NCBI GenBank assembly: GCA_018296165.2
Contig: JACKQL020000190.1
Coordinates: 1 to 63,866, forward strand
Length of the DNA: 63,866 nt
Reading direction: 5' to 3'
From: Termitomyces sp. T153
Lineage: Eukaryota; Basidiomycota; Agaricomycetes; Agaricales; Lyophyllaceae
The notes below the pieces were generated by a model, which saw nothing but the letters and a program-made list of their open reading frames with translations, was not told where the DNA came from and searched no databases. The translations under genes and the position numbers were made by a program. This document shows positions 35,888 to 47,253 of the stretch, piece by piece. Numbering within the stretch: position 1 is the stretch's first letter; the number at the start of each line of letters is the position of its first letter.

Positions 35888-36196
35888 TCTATAATATATG
35901 GGATGACCTGTGGGAATGTGGCTGCACCTATGCAACGACTTTTCTGCTTAGTAAGGCTGACCAAGAACCTTCCTTTTTGGGTAACTTGGCTGTTTTTCAC
36001 ACTTTGAATAGGGAAAAACAGACAGCTTTGGTTGATAGCATGAATCTATTGTTTCTTTGAGCCTTAAGATTGATATTTCAGGCAATTTTTAGCCTTTTCA
36101 GGCATGACTTATGTGAAATGTACTGTCTTTCGATGTACTTCTTCAAGCAACACTTCTCATGTCCCATGCCCATATTCCTTATATCAAAAAAGTCCA

Positions 36197-37173
36197 AGAC
36201 AATGAATTTTCATGATCAAAATGGCCAAAGAAATGGCATAACATGTTTCTTTGACTCTTAAAAGTTTCTACTTATTCTTTTAAAAGGAGCATAGTTGCCC
36301 TGTGTATATCCCTAGGCAACTGTGGTTCCTGAGGGACTTTGAGAGGTTTATGACATACAATATGTTTTGACCATAAATCTGACTTGGATTTAATTGCTGA
36401 TATCTCCTAACTTGGAATGTGTATTCTGTGATGTGAGGTGGTACCAATATTGAATTGTAAATCAAATCCTCAACCAAACAAAGTGAGGCTATACTTGGAC
36501 TGTGCTGATAGCTGTGTGCTGGCTTTTTGATTTCAAGGTGTATGGTTCAGACTTGAAAGTGTGAATTCTTATAGTTTTACAGTAATCAGTTCCTCAACTT
36601 ACTCCTGATCATCTCCAACTTTTCCTGCTCTCAATAGATATTTGACTACATTATGACAGCCTCTGAAAAAGGATGGTGGATTATCAGAAAAAGTTCAGAA
36701 CAATGAATTTATGATCAAAAATGGCCAAAGAAGTGGTATAAGATGTTTCTTTGACTCTGAAAAGCTTCTACTTATTTTTTAGAAAGGAGAATGATTGCCA
36801 TGTGTATATTCCTAGGCAACCTATGGTTCCTGAAGGACTTTGAAAAGTTTATGGCATACACTATGTTTTGACTATAAATCTGACTTGAGTCTGATTGCTG
36901 ATAGCCTCTGACTTGAAAGTGTATTCTGTGATGTTAGGTGGTACCAACATTGAATTGTAAAATCAAACAAAGTCAGGCTATATTTGAACTGTGCTGATAG
37001 CTGTATGCTGGCCTTCTGATTCCAAGGTGTATGTGTCAGACTTGAAAGTATGAATTCTTATAGTTTTACAGTAATCAGCTTGGAGTCAACTTACTCCTGA
37101 TCATCTTCAACTTTTGCTGCTCTCAATAAAAATTTGACTACATTATGACAGCCTCTGAGAAAAGAATGGTGGG
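36197..37173 (+). repeat. Direct duplication of about 490 bp inside H2
   Basis: Two diverged copies, about 36197-36683 and 36696-37173, both running from AATGAATTT...GATCAAAAATGGCCAAAG to GACAGCCTCTGA. No coding content. Confidence 0.75.
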
Positions 37174-38039
37174 TTTAATTTATTATGCTACTATTAGTGA
37201 AGAGAGCATTGAAGATTGCTTTGAGATGGAAAAAGCTTCAGAAGGCAGTATTGATATAGAATGTGTAAAGTTGATAGTCTTCTGTTAAGGAACTGGAATA
37301 GGAGGTTTTTTGCTCAGTACTATGACATATATCTATGTTTGAATAGACTGGATTGCTACTAGCTGTAGGCTACATCCTGCTTCTGAGGATTCACAGAGTT
37401 TTTGATTTGAAGGTGTATGGTTTGTGATTAGATGATTGTATAGTCAGATATATCAAGTTGAAGACAACAGATGAGTGATGTCAAAGGTCTAATTGCTAAG
37501 TATTAGTACCATTTAGTGATACCATAAATGAGATTGTAGATATCTCATTACTCAGACTGCTTTCCCTGATTTGTTTCTCTTTAGTATATTTTGGTGTCCA
37601 AAAATTGTCCAACATGCTCTTCAAAGTGCATGAGTAATAAGGGGATAGAAGGTGGAGGAGACTTTGATTGATCAGTAATTCTAAATGATCAAGTATAGTA
37701 TAGATGATCTATTAATGTTAATCACTTGCAAGAGTTGGAATATTGAAAATCTAACCAAGCAAAGTGAGGTTTGGTCTGGATTTCAGCATTATGTTAAAAA
37801 TAATGGAATACTTATAAAGGAAAGTTCATTTGACTGAGTGAAGTATAATTGAAATGATAGTAAAGACTTATATTTACTGACATTGACAATGACAGGACTA
37901 TCAACACATTGATTTAAAAAAGAAAGACCAAAGTCAGCATAGTGAAAGAGATGAGTGGGAAAGCCCATTAGTATGACAATCTTGATTACTGTATTGAGGA
38001 ACACTTATTAATAACATGAAAGACAAACTGAGGTTGAGT

Positions 38040-38475
38040 TTGGATCTTGGCATTGAGTTGAGGAAATACAAAGACCTAACTGAACATAGTGAGGTTGGGT
38101 CTGGGACTAAGCATTGAGTTGAGGAAATACAAAGATCTAACCAAACATAGTGAGGTTGGGTCTGGGACTAAGCATTGAGTTGAGGAAATACAAAGACCTA
38201 ACCAAACATAGTGAGGTTGGGTCTGGGACTAAGCATTGAGTTGAGGAAATACAAAGACCTAACCAAACATAGTGAGGTTGGGTCTGGGACTCAGCATTGA
38301 GTTGAGGAAATACAAAGATCTAACCAAACATAGTGAGGTTGGGTCTGGGACTAAGCATTGAGTTGAGGAAATACAAAGACCTAGCCAAATGAAGTGAGGT
38401 TGGGTCTGGGACTTAACATTGAGTTGGAAATACAAAGACCTAACTAAACAAAGTGAGGTTGGGTCTGGGATGAAG
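38040..38475 (+). repeat. Subterminal 61-bp tandem array of Helitron H2
   Basis: Seven units with the same GTGAGGTTGGGTCTGGGA core as H1, period 61 bp (first unit starts 38064, next 38125). Confidence 0.85.
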
Positions 38476-38517
38476 CAAGAGCTACAGGCTCATGCTGAAG
38501 GCACGGGGTGTAGCTTG
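38476..38517 (+). other. 3' terminal hairpin of Helitron H2
   Basis: GAGCTAC...GTAGCTT outer pairing around GGCTCATGC / GCACGGGG; ends CTTG. Confidence 0.65.
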
Positions 38518-38810
38518 TTCAGACAAGTGTGGCTCCTTTGACACTGCCACTGGCTTATGTAACTGCTGACCAATTGCTGACACATCACTTGTGTCTTTTT
38601 TCTCTGTCATACTGTACAGTTGTTTCTCATGCTTCTGAACCCTCTGAAGCATCACACCTGGCCTAAGGAATCCCCAAACTTGTTTTCTTTGGATTTCCCT
38701 TTGCCAGGTGAGTAGTTATCTCAGTAGACACTGTACAGTACTGAATAGACTTTGGATTTCCCTTTGCCAGCGATGTGATTGAGCCACAGCCTCCAGAGGT
38801 TGCTCTTACA
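38518..38810 (+). mobile_element. 3' LTR of element B, right piece
   Basis: Resumes at TCAGACAAGTGTGG and ends GCTCTTACA. Joined to 28199-28346 it gives a complete LTR of the 5385-5823 type. Confidence 0.88.
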
Positions 38811-39650
38811 AATGCCTTTGACTCCAATGCATTGAAAATATCCTGGGTGCTGTCATACATGAAGACCAGATGTGCCTTTACTTACATGCTGCAAGTCTTC
38901 TGCTGCTTCAGAGGTGTTGGAAGCTTTCCAGACTGGGCCACCTTTGAGAAGGACTTCTGTGTGGAGTTTCTTCCATTAGACTCCACTAAGACCACAGCCT
39001 TGATGCTACACAATAGGGAGCAGTATAGACAAGGGAAGTGTACACTAGATGAGTACATTGACTTGTTCCAGGCTCTGGTAAAGCAGGCCACTTACCCTGA
39101 TGGCCTCCAACTATGCCTTACTTTCCAGGATGGCTTGCACCCCACACTGGTGGAACACATTGATAATTTGGCAGAGAATCACCCCAATGATAAAAAGATT
39201 GTATCGTGGTATGAGGTGGCTTGGGACTAATGGCAACTCATGGAGATCTGGAGGGAGCTCTGCCACCCCCATTCTGCACTGTGCCCAGCTCCAATCAGCA
39301 ATCTCCACCACCCTGCACCTGCCTGTCCAATGCTGGCCTTTACTCCAGCTATCTCTGCAGCATGCCCCCTGCCATCAGAGATCCCCATGGATGTAGACAC
39401 TGCCAGGCAGCTCTGTGCTGCTCCACCACTGTGCTGGAGATGCCAGAAGCCTGGGCACTTTGCATGGCACTGCCTCCTGGGCCTGGAGGTATGCTACCTT
39501 TTCATAGTAGAGCAGGAGGAACTCCTCCTGCAGCTGCTAGCTGTGAAGGATGCTGCTGGAGCTCTGTTGCTGGATGAGCCTACACCGGAGTTGACCCTGG
39601 AGAAGATCAGTGTGTGTGCCTCATCTCTGGAGCTAGAGGGGAATTTTTAG
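38811..39650 (+). pseudogene. Element E gag (capsid C-part and zinc knuckle)
   Basis: NAFDSNALKISWVLSYMK and TYPDGLQLCLTFQDGLHP match B gag (6380-6720). The frame is broken at 39228 (TAA where minus-strand relative G has CAG), shifts, and reaches CWRCQKPGHFAWHC (about 39431-39472), a CX2CX4HX4C knuckle. Then EQEELLLQLLA, the same C-terminal tail as in B. TAG ends it at 39648. Confidence 0.8.
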
Positions 39651-42600
39651 TTGAGCAATGGATGAGGTGTATGCCTCCATTGCTGGGTGCTAACAGGTTC
39701 TTGTGTCTGTTGGTAGAAAATGAAACTGCCTTTTCCAATGCCCTTCATTCTGAAACAGAAGAACCTCAACACCCCCCTTCAGATGTACAAACACTAACTC
39801 TGGAGCCCCAACTGAGCTCCCTAACACCTTTGAAGATTTGTTGGCATAGCCCTGCTTGGGTGCATCAAATGCCCCAACAGTATGTGATGGCCTCTGCCCT
39901 GTCCACCAACTCTCTGTGCCTTGATGTGGAGATTGAGACAACAGACACTCAGCAGACCCATGGGGTCACAGCTCTTCTGGACAGTGGAGCAACAGGACTG
40001 TTCCTAGACTTGGAGTTTGTCAAATGCCATGGCCTGACCATGCAGCCCCTCTCCAAGCCCATTCCTGTCTATACATTGACAGAATGCCTAAAAAAGCAGG
40101 TGCTATCAACTCTGTGGTGGATCTGGTTCTCCATTATTGGAACCATGCAGAGCATGCCATATTTGCCATCACCAGCTTGGGAAGGCAGGACATGATCCTT
40201 GGTTTCACATGGCTCCAGGAGCACAACCCCAAGGTCAATTGGACCAAAGGGGAGGTAACCATGAGCAGGTGCCCCTGGAAGTGTTCCACCTGTGCTGCAG
40301 AGGACAGAAAAGAGTGCTGGACCCAAGTTCAGAAGCATGCAGCCATCCATGCATGTCATGCCAGCCCTCTCCCCTTTGCAGATCTAGACCTCCTGGATCC
40401 CCCACCTCTGGCATTCCCTTGTAGAGAGGCCCTCTATAAGGACAATCAGAGCAACAGCAGAGCCCTGGAGGAGGAGCATGGAGGGGAGTTTGGTGGCATA
40501 TGCAAGCTGGAGCTCCCAGATGAAGTGGTAGAAGTGGGGGATCAAATCTATGCTACCACCATACACCCACTGCCCTCTGTTGTGGAGATTCAAGCTAGCC
40601 AGACCACATCTCAATGGCTGGTCCAGGCATTTGCTGCTAATGCTGCATCTCAAGAGTTCTAGGATGTGGTACCCCCCTATCTTTATGTGTTCAAGGATGT
40701 GTTCTCCAAAGCTTTGTTTGACTTGCTTCTAGAGCACAAGAGGTAGGACCACACCATTGAACTGCTACCAGACTCTGCACCCTTGAGCTGTAAGGTCTAC
40801 CTGCTTGTGCCCTGGAAACAGGACAAGCTTGACACATTCTTGCAGGAGAATCTGGACTCTAGTTGCATCTGCCCATCTAAGTCTCCAATGGCTTCTCTGG
40901 TCTTCTTCATTTAAAAGAAGGATGGCTCCCTCTGACTGGTCCAGGACTACTGGGTACTCAACACCATGACAGTGAAGAACTGTTACCCTCTCCCCCTCAT
41001 CTACAAGCTCATCAACAACCTCCAGAGTGCACAATACTTCACTGAGCTGGACATCCAGTGGAGTTACAACAACATGCACATTCAGGAGGGAGATGAGTGG
41101 AAGGCTGCCTTCCAGACTGACTGGGGATTGTTTGAGCCACTTGTTATGTTCTTCAGACTCACCAATAGCCCCACCACCTTCCAGACCATGATGAACAACA
41201 TCTTCTGGGACCTGATAGCAGAGGGCATAGTGTGTGTGTACCTTGACAACATCCTCATCCATACCAAAATGCTGGAGGAACACTGTTGGATTGCTTACCT
41301 TGTCCTGGAATGCCTCTGCTAGCACTGGCTCTACCTCAAGCCAGAGAAGTGTGAGTTTGAACAAACTCAGATTGAGTACCTTAGCCTGATCATATCACAC
41401 GGAACTGCAGAGATGGACCTGGTGAAGGTAGCAGGCATGGCAGAGTGGCCAGAGCCCAAGAACAAGAAGGAGGTGCAGGCATTCCTTGGTTTCACAAACT
41501 TCTACTGGAGATTCATCCAGGACTTCTTGCACCATGCCCATCCACTATTTGACCTCACTGGAAAGGATGTTCCATGGAGTTGGGGACCTCTGGAGCAGAC
41601 AGCCTTTGACACTCTTCAGTGCACTGTGACCTCTGGACCTATCCTCCTCTTTCTGGACAACAACTCTCTCTTCCAGGTAGAGGCTAACAGCTCTGACTTT
41701 GCTACTGGGGCCATGCTCTTGCAGCAATCTCTGGAGGATGGGAAGTGGCATCTGGTGGCTTTTTACTCCAAGAGCCTGAATGCAGTGGAGCATAACTACA
41801 AGATCCATGACAAAGAGATGCTAGCCATCATCCAGTCATTTGAGGAGTGGTGGCACTTCCTGGAAGGTGCATAGTATAAGTTTGAGGTCTGGACAGATTA
41901 CAAGAACCTTGAATACTTCCAGATGGCCAAGAAGCTCAATTGCTGACAGGCCTGGTGGTCCCTCTACCTTGCCAACTTTGACTTCTCTTTGCACCACAAG
42001 CCTGGCCAGAGCATGGGAAAACCAGATGCCTTGTTCCAGAGAGCAGATCACAGCATGGGGGAAGGGGATAACAGCAACATTGTGCTCCTCTGCTCTGAAT
42101 TGTTTGCAATCCAAGCCATAGAGGGCCTTGCCATCAAGGGAGTGGAAGCAGACATTCTCCAGGACATATGGCAGGGTAATCAGGATGGTCAGCAGGAGGA
42201 GCTTGTGGTGCAAGCTGCTGAGATGCTAAAGTTGGGGCATATCCCTAATGTCAAGGTGGTCCATGCTGACAAATGGGCCCTCTGAGATGGAATCCTGACC
42301 TTCCAAGACTATATCTATGTCCCCAACATTCCAGAGCTCCACCAGAGGATTGTGGAGCAACATCACAACTCCTGCATTGCAGGGCACCTCAGACAGTGGA
42401 AGACACTGGAGCTAGTATTGCAGAACTACTGGTGGCCCCAGATGTTCTGGTATATTGGGTCCTATACTAGTACCTGTGATCTTTGCCTCTGGACCAAGCC
42501 CTAGCACTGACTCTCCTACAGACAGTTACACCCACTACCTGTGCCCATAGAATGATGGAGTGTGGCATCTGTGGACTTCATTGTAGAGCTCCCCAACACC

Positions 42601-43680
42601 CACATTTATGATGCAATTATGGTGGTGGTAGACCTATATGGCAAGCAAGTGCACTTCATTCCAACCCACACTATCTGCTCCACCATGGGCACTGCAAACT
42701 TGTACTGGAGGAATGTCTAGAAGCTCCACAGCCTCTCCAATGCCTACATCTCAGATTGGGGACCACAATTTGTGGTGGAGTTCACTTGGGAGCTCTACCA
42801 ACTACTTGGAGTGAAGCTCCACACTACTACCACCTACCACCCACAGTCTGATGGCCAGATGGAACATGTAAACCAGGAGTTAGAGCAGTATCTCTGCCTC
42901 TTTTGCAACAAACTCCAAGATGACTGGGATGAACTCCTCCCCAATGCTGAATTCCAATACAACAACCATGTTCACATGTCCACCCAGTTTTCCTCATTCT
43001 TCCTTGACACAGGACAGCATCCATATATGGTTTTTGAGCCCCAGGCCCAGCCCTCAGAGAATGAGGCAGTAAACAAATTTGTGGACTGGATGAAGAGGTT
43101 GCAGGAGGAGGCCCAAGCAGTGCTGGCAAAGGCAAAGGATGACATAGCACAATACTACAACCATGGAAGGACTCCAGAGTGCAAATATCAACCTGGAGAT
43201 TGAGTCTACCTGGATGCATCTGACATTACAACTACTCAGCCCACAAAAAACTGGTGCACTGTCAGTTAGAACCTTTCACAGTGGAATGACAGGTAGGACC
43301 TTTAGCCTACCAACTCTGGCTCCCCACAAGAATGCACCAGCTTCATTCAGTGTTCAACATGGTCAAGCTAACTCCAGCCCCTAAAGATCCCATTCTGGGG
43401 CATTGTCTGCCCCCTCCACTGCCTCCTATGGTGGTCAACAACAATGAGGAATATAAGGTGGAGGAAATCCTGGATAGTCATTTATTCTGGAGATGACTAT
43501 AATACAAGAGGGAGTGGAAAGGATATCTCCTGAGAGCCATGGGAGAACATACACACCCCTAGACTTGTTAAGGAGTTCTACTGGAGACATCCAGAGGCCC
43601 TGCATGCCATATGAGGAATCTACCCTATCTCACCAGTGGACTGAGCAATCAGGGACTTCTTTTACCCTGCACATTGAGAC
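39651..43680 (+). pseudogene. Element E pol
   Basis: Retropepsin (ALLDSGATGLFLD, about 39970-40010) and DMILGFTWL (40190); RT (PLPLIYKLINN 40990, FTELDI 41038, active site YLDN at 41239-41250, so one catalytic Asp lost); RNase H (AMLLQQSLEDGKWHLVAFY, HDKEMLAII, 41710-41840); integrase with HHNSCIAGH...CDLC (42358-42490), FIVELPNTH (42580), YHPQSDGQMEHVNQ (42835); a chromodomain-like end, EEYKVEEILDS (43447-43480). Multiple stops and frame changes, CpG nearly absent. Confidence 0.82.
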
Positions 43681-43685
43681 ACTGC

Positions 43686-44075
43686 GGTAAGGGCAACCTC
43701 CAGTGCAGTGGATTGGAGTCATGCAGCTAGCAGAGGGGAATCCAAAGTATATTAGTGGAGTAAACAATGATACAAATCAGTAACTAATTACCTAGCAGAG
43801 GGGAATCCAAAGAGAACAAGTTTAAGGATCCCTGCTGCTTGGTGCAGTGCATCAGTGGGCAGCAGAGGCATGGGAACTACTGTACAGGTGACTGGAGCTA
43901 CTCCTAACCCTAGGGCAATGGTTGCTGAGGTAATACAGAGAACTCTGGAGTTCTCCAGAGTTCTCCAGAGTTCTCCAGAGTTCTCCAGAGTTCTGGAAAG
44001 AGCCCCAGAGACATTGAACAAGCTGTGGAGGTGCTGGAACCAGTCACAGAGGTTGGAAATGGAAGTCTCCTAACA
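43686..44075 (-). mobile_element. Solo LTR (E family), minus orientation
   Basis: 390 bp, GGTAAGGGC...CCTAACA, a decayed TGTAAGGG...CCTAACA. Flanked by ACTGC (43681-43685) and GCTGC (44076-44080), a target duplication with one transition. Confidence 0.75.
43944..43996. repeat. 10-bp minisatellite TTCTCCAGAG in the solo LTR
   Basis: About five perfect tandem units; other copies of this LTR have only one or two, so it expanded locally. CTGGAG/CTCCAG makes it self-complementary. Confidence 0.85.
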
Positions 44076-44085
44076 GCTGCATGCT

Positions 44086-44097
44086 AGAGGGGGGTGA
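44086..44097 (+). promoter_or_regulatory. Polypurine tract of element E
   Basis: AGAGGGGGGTGA directly before the LTR. Confidence 0.75.
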
Positions 44098-44466
44098 TAT
44101 CAGGGGACTTCCATTTCTGACCTCTGTGACTAGTTCTAGCACCTCTGCAGCTTGTTCAATGTTTCCAGGGCTCCTTCTAGAACCCCAGAGTTCTCCCAAG
44201 AACTCTGCAGTTCTTCATATTACCTCAGCAGTCATTGCCCCAGGGTTAGGAGTAGCTCCGGTCATTTGTACAGTAGTTCACATGCCTCTGCTGCCTGCTG
44301 ATGCACCGCACTGAGCAGCAGGGATCCTTAAACTTGTTCTCTTTGGATTCCCCTCTGCTAGGTAATTAGTTACTGATTGTATTGTTGTCTACTCTGCTGA
44401 TATACTTCAGATTCCCCTCTGCTAGCTGTGTGACTCTGATCTGCTGCCCCAGAGGTTGCTCTTACA
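44098..44466 (+). mobile_element. 3' LTR of element E
   Basis: 369 bp. Followed without a duplication by the gag of element G on the opposite strand. Confidence 0.8.
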
Positions 44467-45641
44467 CTCTGGGGTCAACTCCAGTGTAAGCTCATCTGGT
44501 GATGGAGCTCCAGCAGCATCCTTCACAACCTGCAGCTGCAGGAGGAGTTCCTCCTCCTCTACTGTAGAAAGGTAATGCACCTTCAGGCCCAGGGGGCAGT
44601 GCCATGCAAAGTGCCCAGGCTTCTGGCATCTCTAGCACAGCAGCAGCCCAGCATGGAGCTGTCTGGCAGTGTCCATGTCTATGGGAATACTTGGCAGCAG
44701 GGGATGTGTTGTGGGGATGGCCAGAGTGAGGGCTGGCATTGGGCAGGCAGGTATGGAGTGATGGAGATTGGTGATCAGAGTGGGGCACATTGTGAAATGT
44801 GGGTGGCAGAGCTCCCTCTGAATCTCCATGAGTTGCCACTGGTCCCAGGCCACCTCATACCATGATGCAATCTTTTCATTGTCCAGGCAACCCTCTGCAA
44901 GATTGTCAATGTGTTCCACTAGTGCAGGGTGCAGGCCATCCCAGAAGGTGAGGCATAATTGAAGGCCATCAGGATAGGTGGCTTGCTTGATCAGAGCCCA
45001 GAAAAAGTCAATGTACTCATCCAACATATGCTTTCCTTGCCCATATTGCTCCCTATCACATAGTGTCAAAACCATGGTCTTGCTGGGGTCTAGCAGGAAA
45101 AACTCCACATGGAAGTTCTTCTCAGAGGCAGCCCAGTCCAGAAAACTTCCAACACCTCTGGGGCAATAGAAGACTTGTAGTGCATAGGTGGAGACATGTC
45201 CAGTCTTCATGTACAACAGTACTCAGGCTATTTCCATGCATTGGAGTCAAAGGCATCTCTACTGAGGTGGATGTAGGTGAGGCAGGATTGAAGGAATCAT
45301 TCCCTGCTGGAGTGAGCACCATTGTATGCATCTGGTAGCATGGAGCATGGAATCTGCAGTCATAGGGTCACTGGAGCCATGGAAACAGGTGCAGAAGTGG
45401 TTGGGGCTGGTTCCACAGCAGGGGGAGGTGCAGAGATAGGAGTTAGGCATTCAAGCAGTGCCTGGAGTAACTGGGAGATAAGATCTGTGGTTTGATGGAG
45501 GGTAAACAGTTTGGTTGTATAGTGGGTGAGAGATGATTGTGTTAATTGCACCTGGATTTCTAGGTGTAGCAGGCAGGTCCAGGCTTTGTCCTGCAGGGCC
45601 AGGGCCTCCAAGGGTGTGTCTGGATTGGCAAGCTGAGACAT
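44467..45641 (-). pseudogene. Element G gag
   Basis: ATG 45641 (-): MSQLANPDTPLEALALQDK, then LEIQVQLTQSSLTHY, the same N-terminus as B gag. After frame changes near 45290 and 45220 the capsid part reads YATYPDGLQLCLTFWDGLHPAL-like sequence and VAWDQWQLMEIQREL; the zinc-knuckle region lies near 44620-44580, and the frame ends in the VEEEELLLQL-type tail. Truncated at the E LTR. Confidence 0.75.
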
Positions 45642-45733
45642 AGAACTATGCAGTGCTTAATCCTGGTGGGGAAGTGATGGATAGCAGCTTGGAGGTTCCT
45701 TGCAGCTATGAGGAGCTTCCAGACCAGTTTTAG

Positions 45734-45748
45734 GAGACTTGTTGTGCT
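45734..45748 (-). promoter_or_regulatory. Putative self-priming PBS of element G
   Basis: Minus strand GCACAACAAGTCTCC beside the LTR. AACAAGTCT pairs with AGACTTGTT in LTRs of this family (for example 50009-50017). Confidence 0.45.
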
Positions 45749-46114
45749 GTAAGGGTGACCTCTGGGGCAGCAGATTGGAGTCATGCAGCTAGGAGAGGGG
45801 ATCCAAAGTATATTAGCAGGAGTAGATGATGATACAATCAGTAACTAATCACCTAGCAGAGGGGAATCCAAAGAGAACAAGTTTGAGGATCCCTGCTGCT
45901 TGGTGCAGTGCATTAGTGGGCAGCAGAGGCATGAGAACTATTGCACAGAAAGCCAGAGCTAGTTCTAATCCTAGGACAATGATTAGTGAGGTAATATGGA
46001 GAACTCTGCAGTTCTCTGGAGATCTCTGGGGTTCTGGAATGAGCCCTGGAGATGTTGAACAAGCTGCAGAGGCACTGGAATAGGTTGTAGAGGTCAGAAA
46101 TGGAAGTCCCCTAA
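45749..46114 (-). mobile_element. 5' LTR of element G
   Basis: 366 bp, TGTAAGGG...CCTAACA on the plus strand, matching 44098-44466 and 49780-50146 in reverse. Confidence 0.8.
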
Positions 46115-47050
46115 CAGTGGAGATGGACCTGGTGAAGGTAGCAGGCATGGCAGAGTGGCCAGAGCCTAAGAATAAGAAGGAGGTGCAGGAATTCTTTGGT
46201 TTTGCAAACTTCTACTAGAAATTCATCCAGGACTTCTTGCACCATGCACATCTGCTATTTGACCTCACTGGAAAGGACATTGCATGGAGTTGGGGACCTC
46301 TGGAGCAGGCAGCCTTTGACACCCTCAAGTGTGCTGTGACCTCCAGACCTATCCTCCTCTTCCCAGACAACAACTCCCCCTTCTGGATGGAAGCTGACAG
46401 CTCTGACTTTGCCACTAGGGCTGTTCTTTCACAGCAATCCCTGGAGGATGGGAAGTGGCATCTGGTGGCCTTCTACTCCAAGAGCCTAAATGCAGTGGAG
46501 CAGAACTACAAGATCCATGACAAGGAGATGCTGGCCATCATCTGGTCATTTGAGGAGTGGCAGCACTTTCTGGAAGGTGCATGGCATAAGTTTGAGGTCT
46601 GGATGGATCATAAGAACCTTGAATACTTCTGGACAGCTAAGAAGCTCAACCACTGACAGGCCCAATAGTCCCTCTACCTAGCCAATTTTGACTTCTCACT
46701 GCACCACAAGCCTGGCCAGAGTATGGGGAAACCAGATGCCCTGTCCCAGAGAGTGGACCACAGCACTAGGGGAGAGAACAACAGCAACATTGTGCTCCTT
46801 CAGCCTGAACTGTTTGCAATCCAAGCCATGAAAGGTCCAGCCATTGAGGGAGCAGAGGTAGACATCCTCCAGAACATCTTGTAGGGTAATTGGAATGGTC
46901 AGCAGGAGGAACTTGTTGCTCAGGCAGCTTGGGCACTAAAGTCAGGATGTACCACTGGTGTCAAATTAGTCCATGTGGATGAATGGGCCCTCTGGGATGG
47001 GATCTTAACCTTCAGGGATTGTATCTATGTGCCCAACATTCTAGAGCTCT

Positions 47051-47253
47051 CACTGCTAGGGCCAGAAAATGTTTCTAATGGAAAAAGAGTCAAAGAAACC
47101 TGTTGTCTGTTCCTTGGCTAGCTTTTTACTATAGAAAAAGGCAAATTTCCTTTGTTCAAAGACTTTTTCCATCAGAAATCCTCATATAGAAAATGGCATA
47201 ACAGGTTTCCTTTTGATTTTTTCCCAAGGAAACACAATGGAGTGCCAGCAGTG
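47051..47253. mobile_element. 203-bp CACTA-like MITE
   Basis: Starts CACTGCTAG, ends CCAGCAGTG (imperfect terminal inverted repeat, first seven bases exact). Flanked by TCT on both sides (47048-47050, 47254-47256), a 3-bp target duplication. Internal arms (TTCTAATGGAAAAAG against CTTTTTCCATCAGAA; AACCTGTT against AACAGGTT) make a fold-back. 3-bp duplications and CACT ends fit the CACTA superfamily; no transposase inside. Confidence 0.7.

Larger units (their letters stand above)
35888..38517 (+). mobile_element. Helitron H2, non-autonomous, head-to-tail with H1
   Basis: Starts TCTATAATATATGGGATGACC, clearly the same 5' end as H1, directly after the last base of H1. 2630 bp without a Rep gene. 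Ends with a 61-bp tandem array, hairpin and ...GTAGCTTG before a host T, where the B LTR resumes. A shared 5' end, array and hairpin mark it as a derivative of the same family. Confidence 0.8.
5385..38810 (+). mobile_element. Element B: gypsy retrotransposon split by C (with D) and by Helitrons
   Basis: 5' LTR 5385-5823, gag 5940-7180 continuing at 24082, protease/RT/RNase H/integrase to about 28186, polypurine tract, then a 3' LTR in two pieces (28199-28346 and 38518-38810). Removing the insertions leaves an element of roughly 6.3 kb. LTR divergence is about 10 differences in 148 compared bases. The flanks do not show a target duplication (AGTAC left, AATGC right), and left and right neighbours are different elements, so one border was remodelled after insertion. 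Confidence 0.85.
38811..44466 (+). mobile_element. Element E: B-related gypsy, 5' end missing
   Basis: Gag from mid-capsid, then pol, polypurine tract and a 3' LTR of a distinct family (TATCAGGGGACTTCC...CTTACA, 44098-44466). Leader, gag N-terminus and 5' LTR are missing; the B LTR abuts gag directly. A solo LTR (43686-44075) sits just before its polypurine tract. Confidence 0.8.
44467..46114 (-). mobile_element. Element G: minus-strand 5' end of an E-family gypsy
   Basis: 5' LTR at 45749-46114, PBS, and gag down to 44467, where it is cut by the LTR of E. It supplies the gag N-terminus that E lacks. Confidence 0.78.
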
